A stretch of 64,000 nt of DNA. Source: Gracilimonas sp040882225. Lineage in GTDB: Bacteria; Bacteroidota; Rhodothermia; Balneolales; Balneolaceae. The stretch's first letter is position 1. Each line of letters opens with the position of its first letter. Below the pieces are notes generated by a model. That model was not told where the DNA came from. It searched no databases and saw only the letters and a list, made by a program, of their open reading frames with translations. Below are positions 15,940 to 26,272 of this stretch, in pieces. A program made the translations under genes and the position numbers. The stretch spans positions 558,001 through 622,000 of the forward strand of contig JBBEBR010000014.1 of NCBI GenBank assembly GCA_040882225.1. The letters are read 5' to 3'.

Positions 15940-17349
15940 CTATATTTTTACTTGTTTCCATTTTCCACGTTTGAACAGAATAAAGCCGATTACTCCGAGC
16001 ATCGATTCTGCAATTACTATAGAGTAAAATACACCATCTTCGTTCCAACCCAAGGAAAATGACAAAAAATACGCTAAAGGAATTTCAAGCAGCCAAAAGC
16101 AGAAGAGGTTAATATATGTGGGGGTTTTCGTATCACCCGCGCCATTGAAAGCCTGAATAATAACCATTCCGAACGCATAGGCTACATAACCGTAGCTCAT
16201 GATTTTGAGGCATCTGGCACCTATTTCTATGATCTGAACATCATCAGTGAAAATTTGAACCAGGTTTTCAGCATAAATAAGAAATATGATACCGACTGTT
16301 CCAAGGAAAGCCATATTTACGAAGGCAGAAATCCATGTAGATTTCTCTGCTCGTTCAGGTTTTCCGGCTCCAAGATTCTGTCCTACTAAAGTGGCCGCTG
16401 CATTACTCATTCCCCAGGAAGGAAGGATTGAAAAAATTAAAATTCGAACCGCTATGGTGTAACCGGCAAGGGCGATACTGCCGAATTCTGCAATAATGCG
16501 AACAAGAATAATCCAGCTGGCAGTAGCAATTAGAAACTGTCCGATTCCACCAATGGAGACACGAATCATGCTGACAAGAATTTCTTTTTGAATAACCAGG
16601 TGTTCGCGCAGAATTCTGATGCGCCCATTTCCCTGCCATAGTTTATAAAATTGATAAACCACTCCAACGCCACGACCAATAGTTGTGGCAATAGCCGCGC
16701 CAGCAATACCAAGTTCTGGGAAGAATCCATAACCGAAGATTAGCAGTGGATCTAATACAATGTTAATACCATTTGCAATCCACAACACACGCATTGATAA
16801 GGCCGCATCACCAGAACCACGAAAAATGGAATTAATTACGAACAAAAACATAATTACCAGGTTTGATCCCAGCATAATTGCAGTGTACGAAGATAGATTC
16901 TCTACGATATTCGCTTCAGCCCCCATCAATGCTAACAGGTCGGATGCGTAAAATATCCCAATTATAGATACGGGAAGGGATATAATCAGGCAAACCAAAA
17001 TTGCCTGAACGGCTGATTTTGCAGCAGAGTCTTTGTCTTTTTCTCCTATTCGTCGGGCAATAATGGCGGTTGTAGCCATACTAAATCCGATAGCTATGGC
17101 ATAAACCAAGGTAAGAATAGACTCGGTTATACCAACAGCGGCTACTGCATCAGCTCCAAGTTTGGATACAAAAAAGATATCAACAACTGCAAATATCGAC
17201 TCCATCATCATTTCCAAAACCATGGGAATGGAGAGAATCAGAATAGCACGGCCAATACTCCCAGTGGTGAAATCAAGTTCGCTGCCTGCAAGAGAAGCTT
17301 TTATATCCTTCCAAAGATGACGCTGATCTTTTGCCGGCTCGGAGTTCAT
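15940..17349 (-). CDS. MATE-family multidrug/organic cation efflux transporter
   Basis: 469 residues, 12 membrane segments in two homologous halves (SIPMVLEMMMESIFAVVDIF in the first; RVSIGGIGQFLIATASWIIL in the second), typical of the NorM/DinF-like MATE superfamily, which exports cationic compounds in exchange for Na+ or H+. Residues ~1-30 are cytoplasmic. It overlaps the upstream AAA-like gene by four bases and is followed one base later by the SUI1-like gene. Substrates are unknown. Confidence 0.92.
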   Translation of the reverse strand: MNSEPAKDQRHLWKDIKASLAGSELDFTTGSIGRAILILSIPMVLEMMMESIFAVVDIFFVSKLGADAVAAVGITESILTLVYAIAIGFSMATTAIIARRIGEKDKDSAAKSAVQAILVCLIISLPVSIIGIFYASDLLALMGAEANIVENLSSYTAIMLGSNLVIMFLFVINSIFRGSGDAALSMRVLWIANGINIVLDPLLIFGYGFFPELGIAGAAIATTIGRGVGVVYQFYKLWQGNGRIRILREHLVIQKEILVSMIRVSIGGIGQFLIATASWIILVRIIAEFGSIALAGYTIAVRILIFSILPSWGMSNAAATLVGQNLGAGKPERAEKSTWISAFVNMAFLGTVGIIFLIYAENLVQIFTDDVQIIEIGARCLKIMSYGYVAYAFGMVIIQAFNGAGDTKTPTYINLFCFWLLEIPLAYFLSFSLGWNEDGVFYSIVIAESMLGVIGFILFKRGKWKQVKI

Positions 17350-17912
17350 TTTACAAAGGGGCGGGGAGAAAGAAACCGGGAACCATGCACATGCATATTT
17401 TGCAGTTTCCAGGCTATATTCTCGAAAAAGGAGGAGGGGGCGTTGAATGAAACCACAGCATCGGCTTTGCGGACTATAGTATTATCAACCTGACTGGTAC
17501 TGTTTAATTCCAAAACTACCGGGGCTGAAATCTCTTTTACTTTTTCCAGAAAATATTTTTCCTGAGGAGTGCTGTAAATTACGAGCGAATTTGTATAGCC
17601 AGTATACGCTCCATTAAGTTGCTGGCCATTTTTGAAAATTATGAGTGGCGCATCTTTACTGATTTCAGAAATAGCGGAATCAATGTTAGCGTAACTTTCT
17701 TCTTCATGTTGGGTGATGATATGCATTAGATCAATTTCAACGGGTTCGCCCATTGTTTCTCTTTTCAATTCATCGATGGCATAATTCCTGTTTGCTGAAA
17801 ATTCACCGGCAAATACAATAAGACTATGTTTTTTATTCTCCTGCGTTCTGAACTTCTTGAGGAATTTCTTGTACTCAGAGCTGTTAAAATCGAATATTTT
17901 TTCTTCAGGCAT
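17346..17912 (-). CDS. Unknown protein, possibly a degenerate AAA-like P-loop fold
   Basis: 188 residues, soluble. The layout looks like a AAA-type nucleotide-binding fold: strand plus loop LIVFAGEFSANRNYAIDEL where a Walker A loop would sit, then EIDLMHIITQHEEESYANI, a Walker-B-like strand APLIIFKNGQQL, and APVVLELNST with DNTIVRKADAVVSFN. The Gly-Lys-Ser/Thr of Walker A and the Asp-Glu of Walker B are absent, so if the fold is right the site is inactive. It overlaps the MATE gene start by four bases (ATGA). Function unknown; the fold assignment is my inference from pattern. Confidence 0.45.
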   Translation of the reverse strand: MPEEKIFDFNSSEYKKFLKKFRTQENKKHSLIVFAGEFSANRNYAIDELKRETMGEPVEIDLMHIITQHEEESYANIDSAISEISKDAPLIIFKNGQQLNGAYTGYTNSLVIYSTPQEKYFLEKVKEISAPVVLELNSTSQVDNTIVRKADAVVSFNAPSSFFENIAWKLQNMHVHGSRFLSPRPFVK

Positions 17913-18098
17913 ATCAGGTATTTACCAGTTACAATTTATGCCTCAAAGGTACTCTTTAGCGAGATTGTAAGAAAGGGAAGATTGGAAAAATTCACTACTG
18001 TCACTCAAAAATTTATAACGTTCGGTACTATATTAGAAAACTGTTCCCTTGTTTGAAAAGAATGATTCAAAAGTGATTTTATGAACAGCTGTTATTAC

Positions 18099-18138
18099 AA
18101 AAAAAACTCCTGTCTATCCGCCAGAGGCAGAGAGACAG
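18099..18138 (-). terminator. Terminator of the Ig-like modular lipoprotein gene
   Basis: On the minus strand CTGTCT and AGACAG, with inner GCC/GGC, pair across TCT, followed by GAG and eight T. It lies about 18 bases after the stop of the large lipoprotein gene at 18156. The rest of 17913-18155 holds nothing I can identify. Confidence 0.7.
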
Positions 18139-18155
18139 AAGGTTGCTGGTATTTT

Positions 18156-21100
18156 TTAAAAAGCGCCTTTATGGCGAACACCTTTAATATCTTTCTTTGT
18201 AATTGTTCCATCAGGTGAAGTAACTATAATAGTGATAACCGATAATTCTTCGGCACTACTTTCACTATCTGTGTCACGAACAATAAGGTAGAAAGCTGTT
18301 TTTGTATCTCCTTCTGTATATTCATGCTCAGTCTCACCCATCAACTCAAGTCTTTCAGGTGCTACAACTTCAATAGTAGTACCTGGTGCCATTGGATTAC
18401 CATTCATATCTGTAACATTATAATCGAAGTCCTGAGTACCGTCTGCCGGAATATTTAAAGGTTCGTCATTGACTACTTCTATATCTGCCCCGGTTGTGGA
18501 GAAAATAATTTCGGTGGTAGCGTATATATATTCACCAGTATCATCAATTGTTTGGGCTGTAACCGTTGCAATACCTGCGGGGGGCTTTGGATTTCCAGAT
18601 TGTAAAATAACTTCTACCTGGCCGAGTTCATCAGTATGACCTACTTCTGATCCTTCTACAATTCCTCCATCAGTTGTCACCCAAACAGCAGTTCCTGGTT
18701 TAACAGGATTCTTAAACTTGTCTCCTACTACTAAAAGCATAACATTTTCAATACCAACTCTGTCATACCCAGGAAAATTAGATGAGCCGAGATTTGGGTC
18801 TGGGTGAGGAGAAATACTAAAAGCCTCTTGAACGGGAAAACCTCCATGGATAGCTACTGCTACTGGTTGCGATGTAATTAGGGAACCATCATTTCGAGTT
18901 ACGGATGCTTCTATCATCACAGTACCCGCTTTGTTACCACTGAATAAATTTGCAGTTGCCCTACCCGTAGAATTAGTTGTAACCATTTCCGGAGATATTC
19001 CTTCACCGCCATCAGGTCCTTTTGTAATTGAAAAATTAACGTCAACAGGATTCTCACTATCCAATGCTCTTCCTGCTGAGTCAACTACCTGAAAGGTAAA
19101 AGCGGTATTGATATTACCGCCAGTTGCAGCAATATTTATTGCGTCTCTCTGTAGGTTATTGAGAAGGAGAGCAGCTGGCTCAGCTGGAGGGCCCGAAACC
19201 CCGCCGCCAGTACTTGAAACTTCCAGATCCTGATTAGAAGTAACTGCTCCAGAAGGTGAAGTAACTACGACAGTAATTTTTTCAGAACCACTAAAATTGT
19301 CAGTGGCTCGTATTCTAAAATCAAAGTCTGTAATCAAGGTTCCTGTTTCCAGTTCATTACTCATAGTATGAGAAGTAGTACCAGAAACTTCAAAGTTATT
19401 GCTTGATACAATTTCTATGGTTGTACCTGAAGCCATTGGATTGCCATTTAGGTCAGTGACAGTATATCCAACTGATTGACCTTCACCTGGTGCAAGCTCT
19501 AATTCTGTGAAATCCATTGTAATATCAGCTTTAGAAGTAGAAAAGATGAAAGGAGTGGTTTTAGAAATATCAGCTCCGTTTTTATCTGTGGTTGTAGCGG
19601 TGACCACACCTTTTCCGTCGGCGGGGCGAGGGTTGCCAGCAAACAAAATAACTTCTACATAACCTGTAGCATCGGTATTCTGTGCATCAGATCCTTCAAT
19701 AACTCCTCCCGTCGTTTCAAAATAAACAGCAGTCCCAGGTTTTACAGGATTGCTGAATTCATCACCTAAGCGAGCCTTATAGGTAATTTCAACACCGTTT
19801 CTGTCAAATCCTTCAATGTTTGTATCTGTAATGGGCTCTAAAGTGAAATGATCGGCATCAGGAAATCCTCCATGAATAGTAACGGCAACGGGCTTGGAGG
19901 TGATGGTGGTTCCCTTCACCTGTGCCTGAATTTGTACTACTCCGGCGGAATTTCCCGCATTAAGATTGGAAGTTATCCGACCCTGAGCATCTGTGGTAGC
20001 CGAGGTTGGGGTAATATTTTCTCCGCCTCCGGGGCCAGAGACAATAGAAAATTCAACCTCTACGGCACTGCCGCTGTCCAGATTCCGCCCGGCAGAATCC
20101 TGCACCTGAAAAGTAAAGGTGGTGCTGGTAGTTCCACCGGATTCGGCAANNNNNNNNNNNNNNNNNNNNNNNNNNNNNNNNNNNNNNNNNNNNNNNNNNN
20201 NNNNNNNNNNNNNNNNNNNNNNNNNNNNNNNNNNNNNNNNNNNNNNNNNGCACCTGAAAAGTAAAGGTGGTGCTGGTAGTTCCACCGGATTCGGCAATAT
20301 TGATAGTGTTTTCGCTCAGGGAAATTAATTCCATGGAGGCCGGGTTCTCAGGATCACCGGATACCCCGCCGCCGTCTGAATTAACCACAATGGCTTGGTT
20401 GGTTGTTACACCCGAGGGGGAAGTAACCAGAATGGTTATATTTGTACTTCCGGTAAATTCCTGCCCTGCGCTTACATTAAACTCAAATTCAGAAATTCCA
20501 GCTCCGGTAGTGCGGGAATCTTCAACAGATTCGGAAAGGTTTCCACTAAGAGACAGCTCCGGATTCTCGGTTGTTACCTCAATGGTAGTACCGGGAGCCA
20601 TGGGTAGATTATTTTGATCGGTAACCTCGTAGGTTATTGACTCCGAATCTCCGCTGTTAAGTACTACCGGGGTATTCTCATAATCGCTAATGGAAATAGA
20701 TGCTTTTGACGTGCTGAGTACCAGCTCAAAATCTTCTGATATCTCCGTCTCATCTTGGTCAACGGTTCGGGCGATAACCGTAGCCGCTCCCACACTTTCG
20801 GGGCGATAGTTAACTTGTGCTATACCATTGGCGTCGGTATGCTGCTCATCGGAGCCGTCAATAAGCCCGTTATTAGTTGTGAAATATACGGCTGTGCCGG
20901 GTTTGACAGGGTTGTTAAAGTTATCACCCAGAGTAGCAGTAACAGGAACTTCTAAGTTGGCTGTGAACTCATAATTCTGATTATCTGCCTTAATTTTGAA
21001 GTTTTCGTCAACCGGAAATCCTCCATGAATAGTCACAGCAACGGGTTTGGAGATAATGGTAGTACCAGCTACCTGCGCCTGAATTTGTACCACTCCGGCA

Positions 21101-22980
21101 GAATTCCCCGCATTAAGATTGGAAGTTATACGACCCTGGGCATCTGTGGTAGCTGAGGTAGGGGTGATATTCTCTCCGCCATCGGGGCCAGAGACAATAG
21201 AAAATTCAACCTCTACGGCGCTGCCGCTGTCGAGATTTCGCCCGGCTGAATCCTGCACCTGAAAAGTAAAGGTGGTGCTGGTAGTTCCACCGGATTCGGC
21301 AATATTGATGGTGTTTTCGCTCAGGGAAAGAAGCTCTAAAGCAGCAGGTGCCTCTGGAGGCCCTGTAACGCCACCACCATTTTCGGAATCTGAAACCATT
21401 ATTTCTTCATAGGTAGTTTGTGTTCCAGAAGGTGAAGTAACTTCGATAGTTATTGGTACGCTACCAGCCAATTCTTCTGTTCCTCGTGCAAAGAATTTAA
21501 ATGATGTACTTCCATTTCCAGGAAATAATTCATTGCCTAAAGTCCGGCTTGTCGTTCCCGACAATTCTACGCCACCCTCAGAAATAATCTCGACAGTAGT
21601 GCCGCGAGCCATTGGGTTCCCGTTGGTATCAGTAATTTCATAATTAATTTCTTGACTTTCTCCAGGCTCTAGTTGCATAGTGGTTGGAGTTGCAGAGATA
21701 GCAGCTCGTGAAGTAGAAAAAAGTATAGATAATGTTTTTTCTATTTGGTCATTATTCTTATTGATGGTTTTTGCAGTTACAGTGGCATAACCTGGCCTTC
21801 CATCGCTTCCAGTGATATTGTCAGAGGGGCGAGGATTTCCTGAGATTAGATCAACAGTTACGATGCCATCTTCATTGGTATTTCCCTCACCAGAACCTTG
21901 TATACTGCCGCCAGTAGTACTGAAATAAACTGCCGTACCAGGAACAACGGGATTACTAAACTCATCATCTAATATTACTTTGAGTGGAATTCTTAAATCA
22001 TCAATTGAATATCCTTCAAAATTTGAAATTTCTGAAGAAAAGCTAAAATGATTAGCGTCTGGAAAGCCGCCATGAATTGTCACAGAAACTGGCTCCGAAG
22101 TTATGACTAGATTTTCAAGAGAGCCATTGTTTATTGGATTAGCAGTTGTTTTGTTTTGGGAAGAACTGCTTATAGCTCCACGATTTTTACCTTTTAATTT
22201 TTCTAAGGTTTCTATCTCTTTTTCGTCTGAAAAGCCAGATTTCTTTCCTTGAACAATTAACTCATCAATTACTATATCTGCCCGTTCTATTCTTGCTTGA
22301 ATTTGAACTACTCCCGCAACGGAACCACTAAATAAATTTGATGTAACCAAACCTTGAGAGTTGGTTCTCACTTTCTCTGGCGAAATCCCCTCACCACCAT
22401 TTGGGCCAGATACAATTAAAAACTCAACGTCTATTGCATTATCCAAAGATAAACTTCTACCTGCTGAATCCTGAACTTCAAAAGTAAATATGGCATTTTC
22501 AAACCCACCTGAACCAGCAAGATGCAAAGTTTCTCTGCTCAAACTTTTAAATACTATACTGGCAGCTCCTGAAGAAGGCCCCGAAACCCCTTCTTCTTCC
22601 TCTTCCTCATCATCTTCATTTTCTTCAGATTCAGATTGAAGGCTGAAATCGAAACCGTTTATATTGTCTCCTGGCGCTACCTTAATATTCCTGATATTTT
22701 CAATATAATTTGGAGCAGAAGCAGTAATTGAAAGATCAGTAACTTCAGATATGTCCAAATCACCAAGTGAATACAACCCAGATGAATCCGATCTATTAAA
22801 AATGTTGCTAAATTCTTCTGGGGTAGAAACCTGAACTGTAGCACCAATAATTGGTGAGTTTGCCCCTTGTTCTGTAACACTACCTTGTATGACAACAGAG
22901 TCATCATCTTGTGACTTACAGGAATTAATGATAATACTAAAAATGAGAAGGAGGGAAAGAGATAGTAAAAGTTTTTTCAT
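18156..22980 (-). CDS. Giant modular Ig-like (invasin/Big_1-type) surface lipoprotein, spanning an assembly gap
   Basis: Signal peptide with lipobox IINSC (Cys21), then a carboxypeptidase-regulatory-like domain (VVIQGSVTEQGANSPIIGAT, residues ~30-113), an acidic linker (about residues 116-130) and four large modules, each opening with GVSGP, GVTGP or GVSGD. Every module carries three Ig-like units marked by DSAGR...VEVEFSIVSGP, the GDEFSNPVKPGTAVYF type, and VTDxNGNPMAPGTTIEV. The first module has a unique ~60-residue insert with a Lys-rich segment. The two frames either side of the 100-N run differ, but overlapping the identical 48-bp flanks removes 148 bases and joins them into one frame of about 1558 residues. 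A surface stalk or adhesin role is inferred from architecture; no catalytic motif is seen. Confidence 0.8.
19861..20324 (-). repeat. Repeat block A inside the Ig-like lipoprotein gene (interrupted by the gap)
   Basis: Near-identical at DNA level to 21014-21329, from GGAAATCCTCCATGAATAGT to the GCTCAGGGAAA segment, with the 100-N run and its duplicated 48 bases inserted. High DNA identity, beyond protein conservation, points to recent duplication or gene conversion between modules. Confidence 0.8.
20150..20249. other. Assembly gap of exactly 100 N
   Basis: Runs of exactly 100 N are the conventional placeholder for gaps of unknown length. The 48 bases on its left (20102-20149) and on its right (20250-20297) are identical, so contig ends probably overlap within a repeat. 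Confidence 0.97.
21014..21329 (-). repeat. Repeat block B inside the Ig-like lipoprotein gene
   Basis: Second copy of the block at 19861-20324; includes the same 48 bases that border the N run (21257-21304 region). It encodes the end of one Ig unit and the start of the DSAGR unit in another module. Confidence 0.8.
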
Positions 22981-23001
22981 GATATTTTTTCTTACAAGAG
23001 T

Positions 23002-23022
23002 GTTACCTCGTTACTTCGTTAC
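23002..23022 (-). promoter_or_regulatory. Three phased GTAAC repeats upstream of the Ig-like lipoprotein gene
   Basis: GTTAC occurs at 23002, 23010 and 23018, exactly 8 bases apart (minus strand GTAACGAAGTAACGAGGTAAC, 21 bases in total with units of 8). They lie 21-42 bases before the ATG at 22980, where an operator or a leader element could sit. The rest of the 175-base gap to the MFS gene is AT-rich with nothing I can name. Confidence 0.4.
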
Positions 23023-23155
23023 AAAAAAAAGAACTTTTGCAGATAGTATTACTTTCTTTTCTACTACAAAAGCTGTAATTCCATTTACTACAATATTAGG
23101 AATTTTTAATCTATATAAAAAAACTTCATTTTACTTGAAATAAGAAGAGGAAATT

Positions 23156-24397
23156 CTACTCAGCTAAAGTAGATTCAGAGGTCATTGTTGCAGCATTTTT
23201 AGTGGAATTTAGCTCGGGTTCAGGAACATGCTTCCATACAATATAGGCCATGGCCAAAATCATGACAGTTCCGATATAAGTGTTACTTGCGTACCCGCTT
23301 TGCACATAGAAGGGGCCTGCAATAGAACCACCAACTCCATATCCAACTTGTCCGATAGCTATTAGAAGACTCATCAAGGAGCCTCTGTTATCTGATTTCA
23401 CTAACTCGGTAGATAATGCCTGAAATGGGCTTATACGCATTGCAATTAATACCATTACCAGGAAGAAAAGGATATATGAAATCCAAAATTCGGTTATTAG
23501 GGTAGTGGTGAAGAACATTACCAACGACAATCCGATGCAGGAAGAAATAATTATTTTTTTCCGGCCAATTCGGTCTGATAACCTCCCCGCAATGGGCCCG
23601 GTTATTACATTTGCAATCCCGCCAACAAAAAATAAAGAGGCAATGGCTGTTCCGCTTACGCCAAAAGTACTTTCAAGCCAGGCAGGCATGTATACTACAT
23701 AAATAGAGATGCTGAGAAACATCACCAAATAAGAAAAGGCGACTGCCCGAACTTCTGCCCGTTGTAATAGCTGATAATATTTTTTAAGTGAACCAGAAAC
23801 CGTTAACCGGTCTGTGGTCAGTGTTACATTAGGTTGGGGAATCTTAAGAAAAACAAGAATGAACGTAAGCGCCATAATTGCTCCGAAAAGAACAAAGGGA
23901 ATTCGAAACCCAAACATATCTGCGAGCAAGGTACCGATGGGAATTCCAAGAATTTGGCCCATTGCAATGCCGCTCATTACCCAACCATTAGCCCATCCTC
24001 GTTTTTCGTAGGGGAAGTAATCTCCTACATAGGCTACTGCGGCGCCACTCAAAACACCACCTGCCATACCGGCAAGTCCCCGAACCACCAACAGGCCGGT
24101 AAATGTGGTTACAAAACCGTGCAGGAACAGAAATAGTGAAATACCGCCAGTTCCGATTAATAGAATTTTCCGTCTGCCAATCTTATCTGAAAGAGGGCCC
24201 ATTATGAGGGCAAAAATCCCAACCATTACCGCGTAGATGGTAACCAGGCTTCCAAGAATTTCTAAAGGAGTGCCAAGTTGTTCATTAATTCTTGGGAGGA
24301 TAGGGGAGATAATCATCACCTGACTGCTCGCCGCGAAAACGAGAAGCCACAAGGCAAAAATAATTAAATAGGGATTGCCCTTATCGGAGGAGGTCAT
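23156..24397 (-). CDS. MFS transporter, DHA1-like drug/metabolite exporter
   Basis: 413 residues, 12 membrane segments. The conserved loop 2-3 motif is present (GPLSDKIGRRKILLIG) and repeated in the second half (GPIAGRLSDRIGRKKIII), with the antiporter-type segment GLAGMAGGVLSGAAVAYVGD. This fits sugar-efflux or Bcr/YdhP-like H+-antiporters. It stands alone between the surface lipoprotein gene and the ABC permease, so the substrate cannot be inferred from neighbours. Confidence 0.9.
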   Translation of the reverse strand: MTSSDKGNPYLIIFALWLLVFAASSQVMIISPILPRINEQLGTPLEILGSLVTIYAVMVGIFALIMGPLSDKIGRRKILLIGTGGISLFLFLHGFVTTFTGLLVVRGLAGMAGGVLSGAAVAYVGDYFPYEKRGWANGWVMSGIAMGQILGIPIGTLLADMFGFRIPFVLFGAIMALTFILVFLKIPQPNVTLTTDRLTVSGSLKKYYQLLQRAEVRAVAFSYLVMFLSISIYVVYMPAWLESTFGVSGTAIASLFFVGGIANVITGPIAGRLSDRIGRKKIIISSCIGLSLVMFFTTTLITEFWISYILFFLVMVLIAMRISPFQALSTELVKSDNRGSLMSLLIAIGQVGYGVGGSIAGPFYVQSGYASNTYIGTVMILAMAYIVWKHVPEPELNSTKNAATMTSESTLAE

Positions 24398-24540
24398 TTT
24401 TCAAGATAGATGGAGAAATTTTAAAATACTGTAATATTTTAACCGGCAATGGTTACGATGAGTACAATATTAGTTGCAGAATTTCCGGCTTTAAATCTTC
24501 AAGTATTATTCAGTAAACCTTCAACAGAAAAGATTTTAAA

Positions 24541-26238
24541 TCAATTCTGAGTTTCGGATTTTCTGGATTTTGCTATGGTACGGCTAATCAGTATTACGGG
24601 AATGATGCCTACCAGTACAATCATTAACGCGGCGCCCGCAGATTCGGCCAGGCGTTCATCCGAGGCATATCTATATACCTGCACCGCAAGGGTATCGAAG
24701 TTGAACGGACGTACAATTAACGTGGCCGGCAATTCTTTCATCACATCCACAAAAACGAGTAATCCCGCTGTAAGCAATCCTCCCGACATCATTGGGATAT
24801 GAACACTCCAAAGTATTTTTGAAAAGGTATAGCCTAATCCATGTGCCGCTTCGTCCATGTTTGGGGTGATTTTTGTCATGCTTGCCTCCACACCTCCAAA
24901 AGACACCGCCAAAAACCGAACCAGGTAAGCAAAAACCATAGCAAACATAGTGCCGCTAAGAAGTAATCCAGTTGAAAAACCTAAATGTTCACGGAAAAAA
25001 GAGTCGATACTATTATCAAATAAACCAAAAGGAATGAGCACGCCAACTGCGATCACAGAACCAGGAATGGCATATCCGAGCGAACTTATTCGATTAAATA
25101 CGCGGACTGCTTTTGTGGGGTTAAGACGGGCGGCATAGGCCATAAAAAGCGCGATGATCACTGCAAGAAAACCGGTTAACGCCGAAACCGAGAATGAGTT
25201 AAATGCGAGCTCCAGAAATTTATAATTGATGTGATTCAGGTTCGAAAAAAACATTTCCAGCAAAAGAATAACAGGAATCAAAAACCCAGCAAGAACCGGT
25301 AGAAAGCAAGCGAGAAAAGCAAGATAGGATTTAGCGCCGGTTAATTTAAAACGATTTAAACGCTTAAAACGATTTGAATCACTTTGTTTGGCACTAATCC
25401 GGTTGCGAGACCATCGTTCCAAAATCACAAGAACCACAACAAATGCCATCAGGAAAGCAGCAAGTTGAGCGGCAGCGGGACGTTCTCCAAGCCCAAACCA
25501 GGTACGGTAAATTCCAGTGGTAAAAGTTTGAACCCCAAAGTACTCTACGGTTCCAAAATCATTGAGAGTTTCCATCAACGCGAGGGCAAGTCCGGCGGCA
25601 ATACCAGCTCGGGCCATTGGTAAGGCTACTTTCAGAAAACTCTGAAAAGTAGAATAACCCATAATTCGGCTGGCTTCGAGCAGGTTAGCAGACTGCTCCA
25701 AAAATGAAGATCGCGCCAGCATATAAACATAAGGGTAAAAGGCCAGTGACATAATGACGATTGCGCCTTCAATAGAACGAATATTAGGAAACCAGTACTC
25801 ATCAATTCCGAGTGCGAAAACATTGCGAAGCATTGATTGGAAGGGGCCGGCTATATCGAAAAAATCAGTATAGATATAAGCCATTAGATAAGCTGGAATA
25901 GCAAAGGGCAGGATGGATGCCCATTCGAAAATCTTTCTCCCTGGAAACTCACACATGGTGATGAGCCAGGCGGATGAGATGCCAATTAAAAGCACACCGG
26001 CTGATACTCCACTAATGAGAAGCAGTGAATTAATGATGTAGTCACTCAGAACCGTATCAGCGAGATGAGACCATATTTCTCCCGCAGGGGTAAAAATTGA
26101 CACTACAACGGTAAGTACCGGAATGGAAATAAGCACCGTAATGAGTAAACTGAAAAGAGTCCATTTAACAGAGTTCTGGCGGATTTTATTTGGCTCTGGA
26201 ACAAAATTGCGGATAGTGGTATGAAGCGCTTTTAGCAT
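24541..26238 (-). CDS. Fe3+-type ABC transporter permease, fused two-domain
   Basis: 565 residues with about 12 membrane segments in two BPD_transp_1 halves, the form seen in FbpB/HitB-type permeases. Both EAA loops that contact the ATPase are visible: EASRIMGYSTFQSFLKVALP in the first half and DEAAHGLGYTFSKILWSVHI in the second. The C-terminal VDVMKELPATLIVRPFNFDT is typical of iron permeases. No substrate-binding protein or ATPase lies within the window, so its partners are encoded elsewhere. Ferric iron is the likely substrate; thiamine- or phosphonate-type alternatives share the fold. Confidence 0.88.
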   Translation of the reverse strand: MLKALHTTIRNFVPEPNKIRQNSVKWTLFSLLITVLISIPVLTVVVSIFTPAGEIWSHLADTVLSDYIINSLLLISGVSAGVLLIGISSAWLITMCEFPGRKIFEWASILPFAIPAYLMAYIYTDFFDIAGPFQSMLRNVFALGIDEYWFPNIRSIEGAIVIMSLAFYPYVYMLARSSFLEQSANLLEASRIMGYSTFQSFLKVALPMARAGIAAGLALALMETLNDFGTVEYFGVQTFTTGIYRTWFGLGERPAAAQLAAFLMAFVVVLVILERWSRNRISAKQSDSNRFKRLNRFKLTGAKSYLAFLACFLPVLAGFLIPVILLLEMFFSNLNHINYKFLELAFNSFSVSALTGFLAVIIALFMAYAARLNPTKAVRVFNRISSLGYAIPGSVIAVGVLIPFGLFDNSIDSFFREHLGFSTGLLLSGTMFAMVFAYLVRFLAVSFGGVEASMTKITPNMDEAAHGLGYTFSKILWSVHIPMMSGGLLTAGLLVFVDVMKELPATLIVRPFNFDTLAVQVYRYASDERLAESAGAALMIVLVGIIPVILISRTIAKSRKSETQN

Positions 26239-26272
26239 GTCCTAAAATAAGCTTCTTAGAACTTTTATCATC

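Noticed and set aside
18100..18140. A second copy of the dispersed repeat near the lipoprotein gene end
   Set aside because: The stem is short, has different sequence and is explained as the terminator.
20053..20297. A real frameshift splitting the modular lipoprotein into two genes
   Set aside because: The break coincides with the 100-N placeholder and disappears when identical flanks are merged.
19848..20955. Several forward frames across the N run and the Ig-like modules
   Set aside because: They are shadows of the modular lipoprotein gene, recur wherever the repeat blocks do, and include N-derived X residues.
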